Notes: generated by a model from the letters alone, not told the origin. DNA of 64,000 nt from Acidobacteriota bacterium (GCA_947470805.1 CANIVU010000006.1:62001-126000), one strand, 5' to 3'. Positions 53,263 through 63,068 are shown, counted from the first letter of the stretch. A program made the numbers and translations.

Positions 53263-56229
53263 CTAATCGGCCGACTGGGTCGACGCCGGGATTCTCTTCT
53301 TCAAAAACTGCGGACTGGTCACAACACTCTCAATCAACGTCTGGAACCGGAAGCCGCCCGCCGCCGCCCGCGCCCGCATCGTGTCGACAAGCGCTTCATC
53401 GGACAACTGCAGCGAACGGTTCAACGCAAACGCAACCAGCTTACGGCTGATCGTAGCAACAAAATCCTTCTCGCGGTTCTGCTTGATAAACTCCTGCAGC
53501 CCCGCCACGCCCACGCCCACCTTCCCGCCCGGATAGGTCGCCGCCGTGTCCACCGGCCGCCCCGCCAGATCGGTCTTCCGCGCATTGCCAACAGGGCCAT
53601 ACCCCTCGAACGCCAGCCCAAACGAATCGATCTTCGCATGGCACGCCGAACACAGCGCATGCTCCCGGTGCTTGGCCAGCATCTCCCGCAACGGCCGCTC
53701 CGACGTGGCTTCATCATGCGGCAACTCCGGCACCACCGGCGGCGGCGGCGGAATAATCTCGCCTAAAACCTGCTTCACCACCCACGCCCCGCGCTTCACC
53801 GGGCTCGTCCGCAACCCCGGCGAATTCTGCGTCAGGAACACCGCCATCGGCAACAGCCCGCCCCGCCCGTACTCCGAGGCATCGTCCACCCGCTGCCACC
53901 CCTCGCCCTTCACCGGAATCCCATAGTGCTTCGCCAGCACCGGGTTCACAAAGGTGTGCTTCCCATACAGTAATTCCAGCACCGGCCGGTTATTCACAAT
54001 CGCGTCTTCCAACAACCGGATCGGCTCCTGGAACATCGCCTCGCGCAGCGCATCGTTGAACTCCGGGAACCGCTGCCGGTCCACCGAATTGTTCTTCTCA
54101 AACTGCCGGAACATCAACCAGTTGCCCGTAAACTCGGTCGCAAACCCGCGCACCCGCGCGTCCTTCAACATCCGCCGCGCCTGCGCCAACAGCACCTCCG
54201 GCCGCTGCAAATCCCCCGCCTTGGCATGCTGCAACAGCTCCGCGTCCGGCATGCTCGCCCACAGGAAATAGCTCAGCCGGTTCGCCAACGCCAACCCGTC
54301 CAACGCCACCGTCCCGCCGCTCTTCGCCGGCCCCTTGCTGCTCCGCAAATCAAACCGGTACAAGTAGTCCGGAGCCATCAGCACACTCACAACAGATTCC
54401 CGCAGCGCGTCTTCGTGCCCCAACTCATTCTTCTTCCGCAGCGTCTGATAATGGGCCAACACCCCGGCCCGCTCCGCCGCCGTCAATGGCCGCCGGTACG
54501 CCCGCTCTGCAAAACGAACCAGAGCATCCAAATGCTTTGGCTCCGCTGCCGCCTTCTGCTTCTCCAGCCCCCGCAGCGTCTCGTTAATCCCGTCGTAATG
54601 AAACCGGATCGCCTTCGCGGCCACCGGGTCGTTCCCCGGGTCGGCCGCCGCCTTCGCCAGATACTTATCCCGCATCGCCGCAATCACGGCAGTATCGGTA
54701 ATCTCTTTCCCCACCGGCCGGTCGGCCGAAGCCTCCGCGCCCTTCCCGTCCACCTCGCCCGCCTGGTTCGTGAAGTACTGCACGAAAGTCCGCGCCGTCG
54801 CCTGCGCCGCGTAGTCGAACTCGTTCCACAACCGGTCCAACTCCGCCTTCCCCTTCTCATCCAGAACCAGCTCCATCAACGGCCGGTCGTCCCGGAAGAA
54901 GCCCAACACACTGTGGTACCCGGCGTTCAACAGCCGCCCCTTGTCCTGCGAATCATCGGGGAAATAACGCCCCCGCTCGGTCACCATGAACTGGTCCGGA
55001 AACACCTTCGCAAACCGCGCAAACGCCGCCTCGTACCGCGCCCGCTCCTTCGCCGGCACCACCAGGTCCATGTCCGCCGCCCGGCCCTTATTCACCAACG
55101 CCGCCCAGCGCGGCGCCCCCTCCATGTGCAGCCCCGCATACCGCGGAATCACCGGCGCCTTTATCGGCGGATCGGTATCCAGTCGCAGCGAAGCGGGATC
55201 AAACTCCCGCCGGTGCGTGGCGTACTCTTCATTCTTCCAGTGCAAGAGCGGCTGCGACCCCGCCGGCAAACCCTTCACCTTCGGCGCCGCGAACTGCATC
55301 CCCGTATGCCGCCGGATCCGCACCACAAACGCCTCCATCTCCCCGCACAACTTCGCCCGTTCCGCCGCGTCCGCCGGTAGCGCCGCAAACATCCGCTGCA
55401 GCTTAAACACCGGCCCCGCGGAACCCTTCTCGTTCAACAACTCCCAAACCACCGGCAAATACCGCGAGCTAACATGAAGTTCCGCCGCCACCGCCGCCAA
55501 CGTTCCCTTGCGATTCCGAACCCGCCACGCCGCCTCAAAATAATCAGCCAGCTTCACCGGCTGGCGCCCATAAAACGCCATAATCCGCTGCACCGCCCAC
55601 TTCTCCCGATCGGTCTCAACCAGCATCGTGTGCGGCGCAAAATCAATCGTGTCCGGCGTCAGCACCATGTGGTTCGCCACATCCCGCGCCGCCTGCAAAT
55701 ACTTGTTCAGCAGCGCCGGCGACATCGTCAGCGACTCGCCCGAATTATCAAACCCCGCCGGATTCGAAGGATCAATCGGAAACTCCTTCGTGATCTTCAT
55801 ATCCTGCCCGGTCAAATCCCGAATCGTGTAGTTGTACTCCGCATGGCTCAACCGCCGTGCCGACACCAGCCCCGGGTCCCCGGCCGACTTCCGGATCTCC
55901 TCCACCCGCACCCGATGGATCCACCCGATCACCGCTTCCGACTCAGCCGCCGGCGGCGCCGGAATCGGCTTCGGCGGCATGTCTTTCAACGTCAACCGTT
56001 CGGCAATCAACGCCCAATGCGGATAATCCTTCGCCACCATCGCCGTCGACGTATACGCGGTCAAATCAAACTGCGCCGCCGGCGTCTTCCCGCTATGACA
56101 CCCCACGCAATTCTTCGCAATAAACGGCTTCACCGTCTGCGCAAACTGCGCATCCAGCCCAGCCGCCGGAGCGCCAAAAGAAGAAACCGCGCAAGCGGCA
56201 AAAAGGAAAAGGAGTGCTCGAAATGACAT
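53263..56229 (-). CDS. DUF1592-type secreted protein with haem-binding motif (DUF1587/1592/1588/1585)
   Basis: A protein of 988 residues with a signal peptide (MSFRALLFLFAACAVSSFGA). A c-type haem site CVGCH (Cys41, Cys44, His45) opens the mature chain (planctomycete-type cytochrome domain). Then come DUF1587 (RLSHAEYNYTIRDLTGQD), DUF1595, DUF1592 (ANRLSYFLWASMPDAEL), DUF1588 (GGLLPMAVFLTQNSPG) and DUF1585 (ISRKLVAFALNRSL). Known from planctomycetes and Solibacter-like acidobacteria; function unresolved. Operon with the DUF1552 gene. Confidence 0.94.
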   Translation of the reverse strand: MSFRALLFLFAACAVSSFGAPAAGLDAQFAQTVKPFIAKNCVGCHSGKTPAAQFDLTAYTSTAMVAKDYPHWALIAERLTLKDMPPKPIPAPPAAESEAVIGWIHRVRVEEIRKSAGDPGLVSARRLSHAEYNYTIRDLTGQDMKITKEFPIDPSNPAGFDNSGESLTMSPALLNKYLQAARDVANHMVLTPDTIDFAPHTMLVETDREKWAVQRIMAFYGRQPVKLADYFEAAWRVRNRKGTLAAVAAELHVSSRYLPVVWELLNEKGSAGPVFKLQRMFAALPADAAERAKLCGEMEAFVVRIRRHTGMQFAAPKVKGLPAGSQPLLHWKNEEYATHRREFDPASLRLDTDPPIKAPVIPRYAGLHMEGAPRWAALVNKGRAADMDLVVPAKERARYEAAFARFAKVFPDQFMVTERGRYFPDDSQDKGRLLNAGYHSVLGFFRDDRPLMELVLDEKGKAELDRLWNEFDYAAQATARTFVQYFTNQAGEVDGKGAEASADRPVGKEITDTAVIAAMRDKYLAKAAADPGNDPVAAKAIRFHYDGINETLRGLEKQKAAAEPKHLDALVRFAERAYRRPLTAAERAGVLAHYQTLRKKNELGHEDALRESVVSVLMAPDYLYRFDLRSSKGPAKSGGTVALDGLALANRLSYFLWASMPDAELLQHAKAGDLQRPEVLLAQARRMLKDARVRGFATEFTGNWLMFRQFEKNNSVDRQRFPEFNDALREAMFQEPIRLLEDAIVNNRPVLELLYGKHTFVNPVLAKHYGIPVKGEGWQRVDDASEYGRGGLLPMAVFLTQNSPGLRTSPVKRGAWVVKQVLGEIIPPPPPVVPELPHDEATSERPLREMLAKHREHALCSACHAKIDSFGLAFEGYGPVGNARKTDLAGRPVDTAATYPGGKVGVGVAGLQEFIKQNREKDFVATISRKLVAFALNRSLQLSDEALVDTMRARAAAGGFRFQTLIESVVTSPQFLKKRIPASTQSAD

Positions 56230-56258
56230 GAATTGGTTTCAGACAGAGAAATGCGGGC

Positions 56259-56293
56259 AAAAAGGGCCTCTCCAGTCTATCGAAGAGAGGCCC
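56259..56293 (-). terminator. Intrinsic terminator after the BNR-propeller gene
   Basis: A perfect 9-base stem GGGCCTCTC (56264-56272) with GAGAGGCCC (56285-56293) around a 12-base loop. Read on the minus strand it is followed by five T (complement of AAAAA at 56259-56263). It sits 39 bases past the stop of the minus-strand gene at 56332, separating it from the DUF1592 gene. Confidence 0.85.
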
Positions 56294-56331
56294 CTTATGA
56301 CAGGCGCTCAAAGTCGAAACTTCGTTACGGG

Positions 56332-59300
56332 TTACTGCAAAGGAAACGACGGTAACCGCCCCGGCGTCGCCGGCGCCCCCGCCGCGTCAAAGCTCTTATC
56401 CAAAGCCTTCAAATCCACATCCAAAATCACCCGCAACTTCTCCACCTCCCGCTGCAACTCCCGCGCCGCCACCGCATACCCCTCCACCCAACTCCCCAAC
56501 GGCCGCCCCGTCCCGCCCCGCGAACTGAACAGGATCGAATTCACCCGCCCGCTGATCGATGTCGGCGTCCCCTCATACCGCCCCGCCGCAAACGCATCGC
56601 CAGAAACCACCCGCCGCATCGCGCTCAACTTCTGCTCCACCGCCCGCAGATCCTGCAACGCCTTCGCCGGCAACCCCGGCGTCAACGCCGCCGCCGACCG
56701 CAACGCCGCCGTCTTCGCCCGCGCCCCTTCCATCCCGTCCACAGTCGCGTTCACGGCCTTCTGCAATCGCGAAACCTTCTGCTGGAACTCCGTCAACAAC
56801 CGGAACTCCGTCTCGTTCGTCCCATCCGACACCACGCGGAAGCTCCGCGCCTCGCCCACCGCCGTCAACACGCCGTCCACGCGCGTCTGCATCTGGACTT
56901 TATAAACACCCGGCATCACCAGATTCCCCTGCGGCTGCGGCCGTCCCCCGGCCTCTTCGCTCAAACCATCCCCACCGCCCCGAGCCACGGCCGACACCGG
57001 CTCGCGCAAGTCCCACGCCACCCGGTTGAACCCCTTCGCCGCCGGCCCGGTCACCTGCCGCACCGCGCGCCCCGCCGCATCGGTAATCGTAAACACCACC
57101 GCCGGCGGCTCCTCTTCAGCCTCCGCCCGCAACGCGTCCAACGTCGGATACGCCGGCGCCGGCCCGTCCTTCTTCCGCTCCGCCTCCCGCCGCGCATCCC
57201 GCTTGCTCTTCAACCCGTCTTTCAGAAAATACGTGAAGACCGCCCCAAACGGCGGATTCTCCGCCGCATACAGCATCTCTCCCTGCGTGCCCTTCCCCGC
57301 CCCGCCCAGTTTCCGCGTCGGCAAGTACAACAACGCATCCCGCACCGGGTACAGCTGCGTCTCCCCCGTCATCGATCGCAACGCCGAATAATCGTCCAGA
57401 ACATAAATCCCGCGCCCAAACGTCCCCAACAGCAAATCGTTCTCCCGCTTCTGAATCACAATGTCGTGCACCGGAATCACCGGCATCCCGCCCGTAATCG
57501 GCGTCCACTTCTTCCCGCCATCGTTCGTGAAGAAAGCGCCAAACTCCGTCCCCGCAAACAGCAGGTCGCGCTGGATCGGGTCCTCCGCAAACGCCTTCAC
57601 CGCCCCATTCTCCGGCAGGTTCCCCACAATCGGAGCCCACGTCCGCCCGCTATCCACAGACTTGAAAAGGTATGGCTTAAAGTCCCCATTTTGATGGTTG
57701 TCATAGGCCGCATACATCACGGCAACATCGTGCGCACTCGCCGCCAGCTTCTTCACATACCCGTTCTCCGGCGCTCCCGCAATCGGAGCCACCTTCCGCC
57801 AATCGGTCCCGGCGTTCTCGCTCACGTGGATCAACCCATCGTCGCTCCCCGCCATCAACAACCCATCCTTCTTCGGGCTCTCCACAATCACGGAAAGATT
57901 CCCATACAGCGCCGTCGATTGATTCTTCGCAATCGCATCCGGCCCCCACACCTTGCCCATCACCGTCAACTGGTTCCGCTCCAGCGCCCTGGTCAAATCC
58001 GGGCTAACAGCCTTCCAAGTCCCGCCCCGGTCATCGCTCCGGAAAATCTTCTGCGCGCCAAAATAAATCCGCCCCGCCTTGTGCACGCTCGGCGTAAACG
58101 GCGAATCCCAGTTCCACCGTAACGGAGCCTCGCCGGGCGCCTCCAACGGCTGAATCCCAAACGCCTCTCCCGTCCGCTTGTCCACCCGCGAAAGCCCGCC
58201 ATTCTGGCTTTCCGCATAAATCAAGTTCGGATCAAACGGATCAATCTTCGAAATGAACCCATCCCCGCCCCGCGTCACAAACCAGTCGTCCGTAAGAATC
58301 CCATGCCCGCTCTTGGTCCGCACCGGCCCGGCCAGCGAGTTGTTATCCTGCGTACCGCCATACACGTTATAAAACGGCTTCGCGTCATCCACGCTGATGT
58401 CATAAAACTGCGTCACCGGCAGATTGGACTTATAAATCCAATTCGCGCCCTTATCCCACGTCTCATACAACCCGCCGTCACATCCAACCAAATAATGATT
58501 CGTATTCTCCGGCTCAATCCAAATCACGTGATTGTCAACGTGTTTATTCTTCTCCCCCAACGGCCTAACGTTCCGCCCCCCGTCATCGGACACGCGGAAC
58601 ATCACATCGGGAATATAAATCCGGTTCGCCTGCTTCGGGTCCACATACACCTTGGCGTAGTACATCGGCTGCGCCAGCACGTCATTCACCTTCGTCCAGT
58701 TCGCCCCGGCATCCTCACTGCGGTACAACCCGCTCAGCCGCCCGGTGGCCTCAATCGTCGCGTACATCACGTCCGGCTCACTCGGCGCAATCGCCATCCC
58801 AATCCGCCCCAACTCGCCCCCCGGTAGCCCATTTCCGGTCATCTTCTGCCAAGTCGCCCCCGCGTCGACGCTCTTATAAATCGCACTCTCCGGCCCGCCA
58901 TTGATCAGCGTGTAGAAGTGCCGCCGCCGCTGCCACGCCGCCGCGAACAACACATTCGGGTTCCGCGGGTCCATGACAACATCGGTCACCCCCGTGTTCT
59001 CGCTGATGGTCAAGGAAGCCTTCCAGCTCTTCCCCCCGTCCGTACTCCTAAACAGCCCCCGCTCCCCGCCCGGCCCCCACAGCGGCCCCTGCGCCGCCAC
59101 GTACACAATATTCGAATCCTTCGGATCAATCACGATCTTCGAAATATGTTCGCTCTTCTTCAGCCCCAGGTTCTTCCACGTCGCCCCGCCGTCGTCGCTC
59201 CGGTAGACCCCATCGCCATACCCCACACTGCGCTGCGAATTGTCCTCGCCCGTCCCCACCCAAACGGTGTTCGGGTTCCGGGGATCCAGCGTCACATAGC

Positions 59301-59547
59301 CAATCGAATAGCTCCCCTGCTTATCAAACACCGGCGTCCAAGTCGCGCCGTTGTTCACGGTCTTCCAAACCCCGCCGGACGCCACTCCAACATAGTAGAG
59401 CCCCGGATTCCGCGGATGCACGGCAATCGTCGAAATCCGCCCCGACATCAGCGCCGGCCCAATAGCCCGCAGCTTCAGCCCTGCCACATCCTGTCCAAAG
59501 GCAAAGCCCATCAATCCCAGAAGAAGAGAAACCATCCGCATGGCCAT
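56332..59547 (-). CDS. Secreted BNR/sortilin-type beta-propeller protein
   Basis: A protein of 1071 residues with an export signal (MVSLLLGLMGFAFG). Many Asp-box/BNR repeats such as YRSDDGGATWKNLG, FRSTDGGKSWKASL, YKSVDAGATWQKMT and FTNDGGKKWTPI build two propellers (VPS10/exo-sialidase-like fold). No glycosidase active-site pattern is evident. After about residue 850 a beta domain and a helical segment (residues about 930-1030, Ala/Leu-rich) follow. Such proteins are abundant in acidobacteria; role unknown, possibly extracellular binding. Confidence 0.93.
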   Translation of the reverse strand: MAMRMVSLLLGLMGFAFGQDVAGLKLRAIGPALMSGRISTIAVHPRNPGLYYVGVASGGVWKTVNNGATWTPVFDKQGSYSIGYVTLDPRNPNTVWVGTGEDNSQRSVGYGDGVYRSDDGGATWKNLGLKKSEHISKIVIDPKDSNIVYVAAQGPLWGPGGERGLFRSTDGGKSWKASLTISENTGVTDVVMDPRNPNVLFAAAWQRRRHFYTLINGGPESAIYKSVDAGATWQKMTGNGLPGGELGRIGMAIAPSEPDVMYATIEATGRLSGLYRSEDAGANWTKVNDVLAQPMYYAKVYVDPKQANRIYIPDVMFRVSDDGGRNVRPLGEKNKHVDNHVIWIEPENTNHYLVGCDGGLYETWDKGANWIYKSNLPVTQFYDISVDDAKPFYNVYGGTQDNNSLAGPVRTKSGHGILTDDWFVTRGGDGFISKIDPFDPNLIYAESQNGGLSRVDKRTGEAFGIQPLEAPGEAPLRWNWDSPFTPSVHKAGRIYFGAQKIFRSDDRGGTWKAVSPDLTRALERNQLTVMGKVWGPDAIAKNQSTALYGNLSVIVESPKKDGLLMAGSDDGLIHVSENAGTDWRKVAPIAGAPENGYVKKLAASAHDVAVMYAAYDNHQNGDFKPYLFKSVDSGRTWAPIVGNLPENGAVKAFAEDPIQRDLLFAGTEFGAFFTNDGGKKWTPITGGMPVIPVHDIVIQKRENDLLLGTFGRGIYVLDDYSALRSMTGETQLYPVRDALLYLPTRKLGGAGKGTQGEMLYAAENPPFGAVFTYFLKDGLKSKRDARREAERKKDGPAPAYPTLDALRAEAEEEPPAVVFTITDAAGRAVRQVTGPAAKGFNRVAWDLREPVSAVARGGGDGLSEEAGGRPQPQGNLVMPGVYKVQMQTRVDGVLTAVGEARSFRVVSDGTNETEFRLLTEFQQKVSRLQKAVNATVDGMEGARAKTAALRSAAALTPGLPAKALQDLRAVEQKLSAMRRVVSGDAFAAGRYEGTPTSISGRVNSILFSSRGGTGRPLGSWVEGYAVAARELQREVEKLRVILDVDLKALDKSFDAAGAPATPGRLPSFPLQ

Positions 59548-59587
59548 CTATTCTGCCTGAAATGCGTGCCAAGCACCAATTTTCTCT

Positions 59588-59953
59588 TCACAATCTCGGA
59601 CGATACCGGAACATCATCCCCACCCAAACCTGGAACGGCAGCGAACCCATCACCCCCGCCCGAAACCAGAACGGCCCCCCGGCCAACTCCCCCATCACCG
59701 TCCGCGCGTCCACCACCACCATCAGCAGAAAAAACACCCCCGCATGCACCCACGTCCGGTGCCCCGTCACGGAAAACGCCACCACACACCCGGCAATCCC
59801 CGCCGCCACAATCAACAACAGAAACGCCAAATCGTTCCCCGGCAAATACGCCCCCGGAACCACCCGCTCAGCCACCAAATGAAACCCATCGATGGCAAAC
59901 AGCCCCAGCGGTAACGAAACCACCGTCCGCACCCACTGCACGACCGCCTTCAC
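59588..59953 (-). CDS. Small membrane protein of the cobalt/nitrile hydratase operon
   Basis: A protein of 121 residues starting at GTG 59953, which overlaps the CbtA stop (GTGA). Four hydrophobic segments are visible (VVSLPLGLFAIDGF, LAFLLLIVAAGIAGCVVAF, VHAGVFFLLMVVV, FRAGVMGSLPFQVWVGMMF). No family recognised. Position behind cbtA suggests a membrane accessory or simply the operon tail. Confidence 0.7.
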   Translation of the reverse strand: MKAVVQWVRTVVSLPLGLFAIDGFHLVAERVVPGAYLPGNDLAFLLLIVAAGIAGCVVAFSVTGHRTWVHAGVFFLLMVVVDARTVMGELAGGPFWFRAGVMGSLPFQVWVGMMFRYRPRL

Positions 59954-60606
59954 TCCAACCACCCCGCCACCGGACCAAGCACCAACCAGAACAGCCCGTT
60001 CCCCAGCACCGTCACCACCGAAAACGCGCGAATCAAATCCGCCGGAACCACCGCCATCCCCTCCGCCTGCGGAGCCCCCACCAAGTGCGGCAACAAAACC
60101 AACACCCCCGCCGCCAAAGTAAACGGCCACCGCCGCCATCCTTTCGCCACTAGCAGCAAGGCCGCCCCCGTCGCCGCCACAGTCAACACCCACCACACCT
60201 GCCGCGCCGCCAAATCAGCCACCGGAACTCCCGGCGGCTCCGGAGGCAACCCCAACGCCGGGGCCCCCACAAAGGTAACGAACCCAGCCAATCCCCACAC
60301 CCACCCGTTCCGCCGCGTAATCGGAATCCCCGCCAACGCCGGGATCGCCACCAGCAACGCCGCATACCCGATCCCGGTCAATACCGTCGAAGCGGCCGTA
60401 TAGTAGTTCCGCTCCACCCCCTCCGCCGGCTTCCACTCGGCCTCATGATGGTGCCCCTCATGACCCGCATGCCCCTCGTGAACTTCATACCGCTCCGCCG
60501 CCAGAATCCGCGGCACAACGAAGAAATACTGAAACGCAAACAGCACCGCCCCCGCCATCGCGCCCGCCACCAGCGCCGCGCGCATCAGCTGCTGAAACGG
60601 CTTCAT
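59950..60606 (-). CDS. cbtA: Cobalt transporter subunit CbtA
   Basis: A protein of 218 residues from ATG 60606. Several membrane segments and a His cluster in the first external loop (HEGHAGHEGHHHEAEW, residues 43-58) characterise the CbtA family (predicted cobalt importers often under B12 riboswitches). Here it follows cbtB by 7 bases and a Co-type nitrile hydratase, so it likely feeds cobalt to that enzyme. Confidence 0.9.
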   Translation of the reverse strand: MKPFQQLMRAALVAGAMAGAVLFAFQYFFVVPRILAAERYEVHEGHAGHEGHHHEAEWKPAEGVERNYYTAASTVLTGIGYAALLVAIPALAGIPITRRNGWVWGLAGFVTFVGAPALGLPPEPPGVPVADLAARQVWWVLTVAATGAALLLVAKGWRRWPFTLAAGVLVLLPHLVGAPQAEGMAVVPADLIRAFSVVTVLGNGLFWLVLGPVAGWLE

Positions 60607-60613
60607 ACACCCA

Positions 60614-60793
60614 CTAGTGGCAGGGGAAACCGTTGGCGTGACGCGTATCGTGCGTCGCGTTGTGGGCCGCGGAAGGCGTCGAGAACCCCACACAATAAAG
60701 CACAATCAACCCAAACCCAAGAACCGCAATCGCCGGCAGCCGCTCCGCCAGCGGAAGCGTTCTCGACGCGGGTATGGAAATAGAGTTATTCAA
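60614..60793 (-). CDS. cbtB: Cobalt transporter subunit CbtB (59 aa)
   Basis: A protein of 59 residues, start TTG 60793 with AGAGG eight bases upstream. One membrane helix (AIAVLGFGLIVLYCVGF) is followed by HNATHDTRHANGFPCH at the C-terminus, the metal-binding His/Cys end that defines CbtB. It overlaps the activator-ferredoxin stop by 8 bases and is followed 7 bases later by cbtA. The pair forms the CbtAB importer. Confidence 0.85.
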   Translation of the reverse strand: MNNSISIPASRTLPLAERLPAIAVLGFGLIVLYCVGFSTPSAAHNATHDTRHANGFPCH

Positions 60794-61604
60794 CGCAAAG
60801 CCTCTCTTCTTGTATCACATCGCCCACATACCGCTGGAACTGCCGCACCGCCAACTCCGCCGGCATCTCCGTATCGGTCTCGTCCACCAGCATACGTTCC
60901 ACGTAGTCGTAGACCAAGTCCACATCCCCGGCGTGGTTGATCGAATGAAACCACATCGACCGCCCGTGTATCTGCAGCAGAATCACATTCGCCAGCGGGC
61001 ACGGCCCCAGACACCCCGAAACGGTCAAATGAAACCGCCGCCGCATCCCGCGCTTTTTCCACTGCTGTTTGAACTCAGCCAGCGGCAGCGCCGGAAACCC
61101 CTTCTCCGTCTGCCCGCAACAACAGCCGTTGCAGACAAACAGATGCCCATCCTGCACCCGGATCTGTTTCGACACCCCGTCTTCCCGAGTCACAGAAATC
61201 AGCGGACTCTGCCGGTACGCGTAGCTAATCCGGAACCCCGGCCTCAGCTGCACCGGTTGCCCGTGCGGCGTGTGGCGATAGGCGTCGGCCCACGCCGCCT
61301 TACGCTCAAACAACTCCGGCGCCCCAGTCAGCCCCTTCGCCGTCACCAGCTTTTCCAACGTAGCCACCCAGTGCTGGTAGTATTCACTGCCGTCTTCGTC
61401 GGCCTCATCCCGTTCCACCGCCGCCGCCAGCTCTGCGGAAAGCGCCTCAGCCCACTCCGTCCAACTGAAATAGCCCAACGCCGACAGCCGCACCGCCATC
61501 GCAAACGCCTGCGCCTGCCACGGCTCCGCAAACACCGGCCCGTCTTCATCCCGAGGCAGACTCGGCAGTTCGCAAAACGCCGCGGGAAACTCAAGCCCGC
61601 TCAA
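60786..61604 (-). CDS. Nitrile hydratase activator fused to thioredoxin-like [2Fe-2S] ferredoxin
   Basis: A protein of 272 residues, start probably TTG 61604 inside the end of the beta-subunit gene. Residues 12-92 match nitrile hydratase accessory proteins (LPRDEDGPVFAEPWQAQAF, GYFSWTEWAEALS, YYQHWVATLEKLV). From about 145 a ferredoxin domain follows with cluster Cys in VCNGCCCG (Cys158, Cys161-163) and SGCLGPCPLANV (Cys198, Cys202). The activator part inserts cobalt into the alpha subunit; the ferredoxin could take part in metal insertion or Cys oxidation. The fusion is notable. Confidence 0.85.
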   Translation of the reverse strand: MSGLEFPAAFCELPSLPRDEDGPVFAEPWQAQAFAMAVRLSALGYFSWTEWAEALSAELAAAVERDEADEDGSEYYQHWVATLEKLVTAKGLTGAPELFERKAAWADAYRHTPHGQPVQLRPGFRISYAYRQSPLISVTREDGVSKQIRVQDGHLFVCNGCCCGQTEKGFPALPLAEFKQQWKKRGMRRRFHLTVSGCLGPCPLANVILLQIHGRSMWFHSINHAGDVDLVYDYVERMLVDETDTEMPAELAVRQFQRYVGDVIQEERLCVE

Positions 61605-62259
61605 GATAGTCGTCCCACAAATCCAGATAAACGAAGTCGTGCGCCGATGCCTCCGGCCCCCACAACTCCCGCGCGCTGAACCGCACCGCGTACACATGCT
61701 GCCGCTTCGGCCCACGCCCATCGGCATTGGTATCAGGGAAATTGTGTACCCCGTGGTCCCGGTCAATCACGCCCATCTTCCCGCGCGCATACCGCGGCAA
61801 CCGCGTGTGCCCCAGCGGTTGTATGTTGAGTGCCCGCACCCGCTCACCGGCCCGAAACTTCGGCACAATCCCCGGCTCGTAGCTCGACGGAATGTTCCGG
61901 TTCAACGCCACCGCCGGCACCATCTCCGGTGTCAACGCCGGCGTCAGCCTCTCACTCCCTGCCGCCGCCCTTCCCGACTCCACTTCCTCGCGCGTCACCG
62001 TCCCCGTCTTGATCAGCAGCGTGACCATCCGCGTGAACCACTTTTCGTAGTAGCTCATGCGCAGGTACTCCGCCGGAGGAAGCATTTCAATAAAATACCG
62101 GCCGGTGTCGATATTCCATTTCCGCCAGGGTCCAAGCGCGCGCGTAATCGCGTAAACCCGCCCCTCCCAAACCTCGTGAAACACCGGCTCGGTCGCCTCC
62201 GGATCCTGCGGGACACGTCCAAAACCGTGCATCCCCCCCATATCGTGGATGCCGTTCAT
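61591..62259 (-). CDS. nthB: Nitrile hydratase beta subunit
   Basis: A protein of 222 residues starting [14 protein letters not shown], the diagnostic N-terminus of nitrile hydratase beta. The C-terminal SH3-like barrel is seen in [11 protein letters not shown]...[16 protein letters not shown]. With the alpha subunit it hydrates nitriles to amides. It overlaps alpha by four bases (ATGA) and the activator gene by 14. Confidence 0.95.
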   Translation of the reverse strand: MNGIHDMGGMHGFGRVPQDPEATEPVFHEVWEGRVYAITRALGPWRKWNIDTGRYFIEMLPPAEYLRMSYYEKWFTRMVTLLIKTGTVTREEVESGRAAAGSERLTPALTPEMVPAVALNRNIPSSYEPGIVPKFRAGERVRALNIQPLGHTRLPRYARGKMGVIDRDHGVHNFPDTNADGRGPKRQHVYAVRFSARELWGPEASAHDFVYLDLWDDYLERA

Positions 62260-62915
62260 TTCGCCACCTGCTTCGGAGACGCCAGGTTCTCCACGCCAAT
62301 CATCGAATTCCGCGTCACCAGCGCAGCCAGCGCCGCCTCGTCCAGATCCTCCGTGCCCGCCGGACGTTCCGGAATCACCAGATAGCGAAGTTCAGCCGTA
62401 CTATCCCACACCCGGACCTCAACATCAGCCGCCAGTTCCAGCCCAAACTCCTGCAACACCCCACGCGGATCAATAACCGCCCGGGACCGGTAGGCGTTCG
62501 ACTTATACCAGGCCGGCGGCAGCCCCAGCACCGGCCACGGATAGCAGGAGCAAAGCGTGCAAACCACCACATTCTGGATCTTCGGAGTATTCTCCAGGGC
62601 AACCATATGCTCGCCCTGCACGCCCAGAAACCCAAATTCCGCAATCGCCGTCGACGCATCGGCCAGCAGACGCGCCTTATACGCCGCGTCCGTCCAAGCC
62701 CGCGCCACCACCCGCGCCCCGTTTCGCGGACCGACCTTATGTTCGTACGTATCAACCAGCGCATCCAGCGCCGCCGGGTCCACCAGCCCCTTCTCAACCA
62801 GCAGCGATTCAAGGGACTTCACCCGCAAACTAATATCCGACGGGACCGTCTGATGTTGATGATCGGCCTGCTGGGCCTCACCGCCAGACGCGGACTCTGC
62901 TCCGGTAACGCTCAT
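62256..62915 (-). CDS. nthA: Nitrile hydratase alpha subunit, cobalt type
   Basis: A protein of 219 residues. The metal-binding motif is CTLCSC (Cys119, Cys122, Cys124); Thr at the second position marks the Co(III) enzymes (Ser in Fe types). The two outer-sphere Cys are normally oxidised to sulfenate/sulfinate. The segment [17 protein letters not shown] follows as usual. It heads the operon nthA-nthB-activator/ferredoxin-cbtB-cbtA-membrane protein. Confidence 0.96.
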   Translation of the reverse strand: MSVTGAESASGGEAQQADHQHQTVPSDISLRVKSLESLLVEKGLVDPAALDALVDTYEHKVGPRNGARVVARAWTDAAYKARLLADASTAIAEFGFLGVQGEHMVALENTPKIQNVVVCTLCSCYPWPVLGLPPAWYKSNAYRSRAVIDPRGVLQEFGLELAADVEVRVWDSTAELRYLVIPERPAGTEDLDEAALAALVTRNSMIGVENLASPKQVAK

Positions 62916-63017
62916 TGCGGCGATGAAACCTCATCGGGATGGTTCAATGGAATTCTCCTGGCATCGCGTTAGAATCCGCCATCTTAGCAGGAATTCGAGG
63001 TACACGAGAATGAGCAA

Positions 63018-63046
63018 TTGACACTCGCCCCCTCCAACTCCATAAT
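63018..63046 (+). promoter_or_regulatory. Sigma-70-type promoter
   Basis: TTGACA (63018-63023), 17 bases, CATAAT (63041-63046): five of six bases match at -10 and six of six at -35. The inferred start at about 63053 leaves only about 16 bases before the ATG at 63069, with AAGGA inside the region 63050-63054. Confidence 0.75.
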
Positions 63047-63068
63047 TCCAAGGAACAGGATCCCCCCA

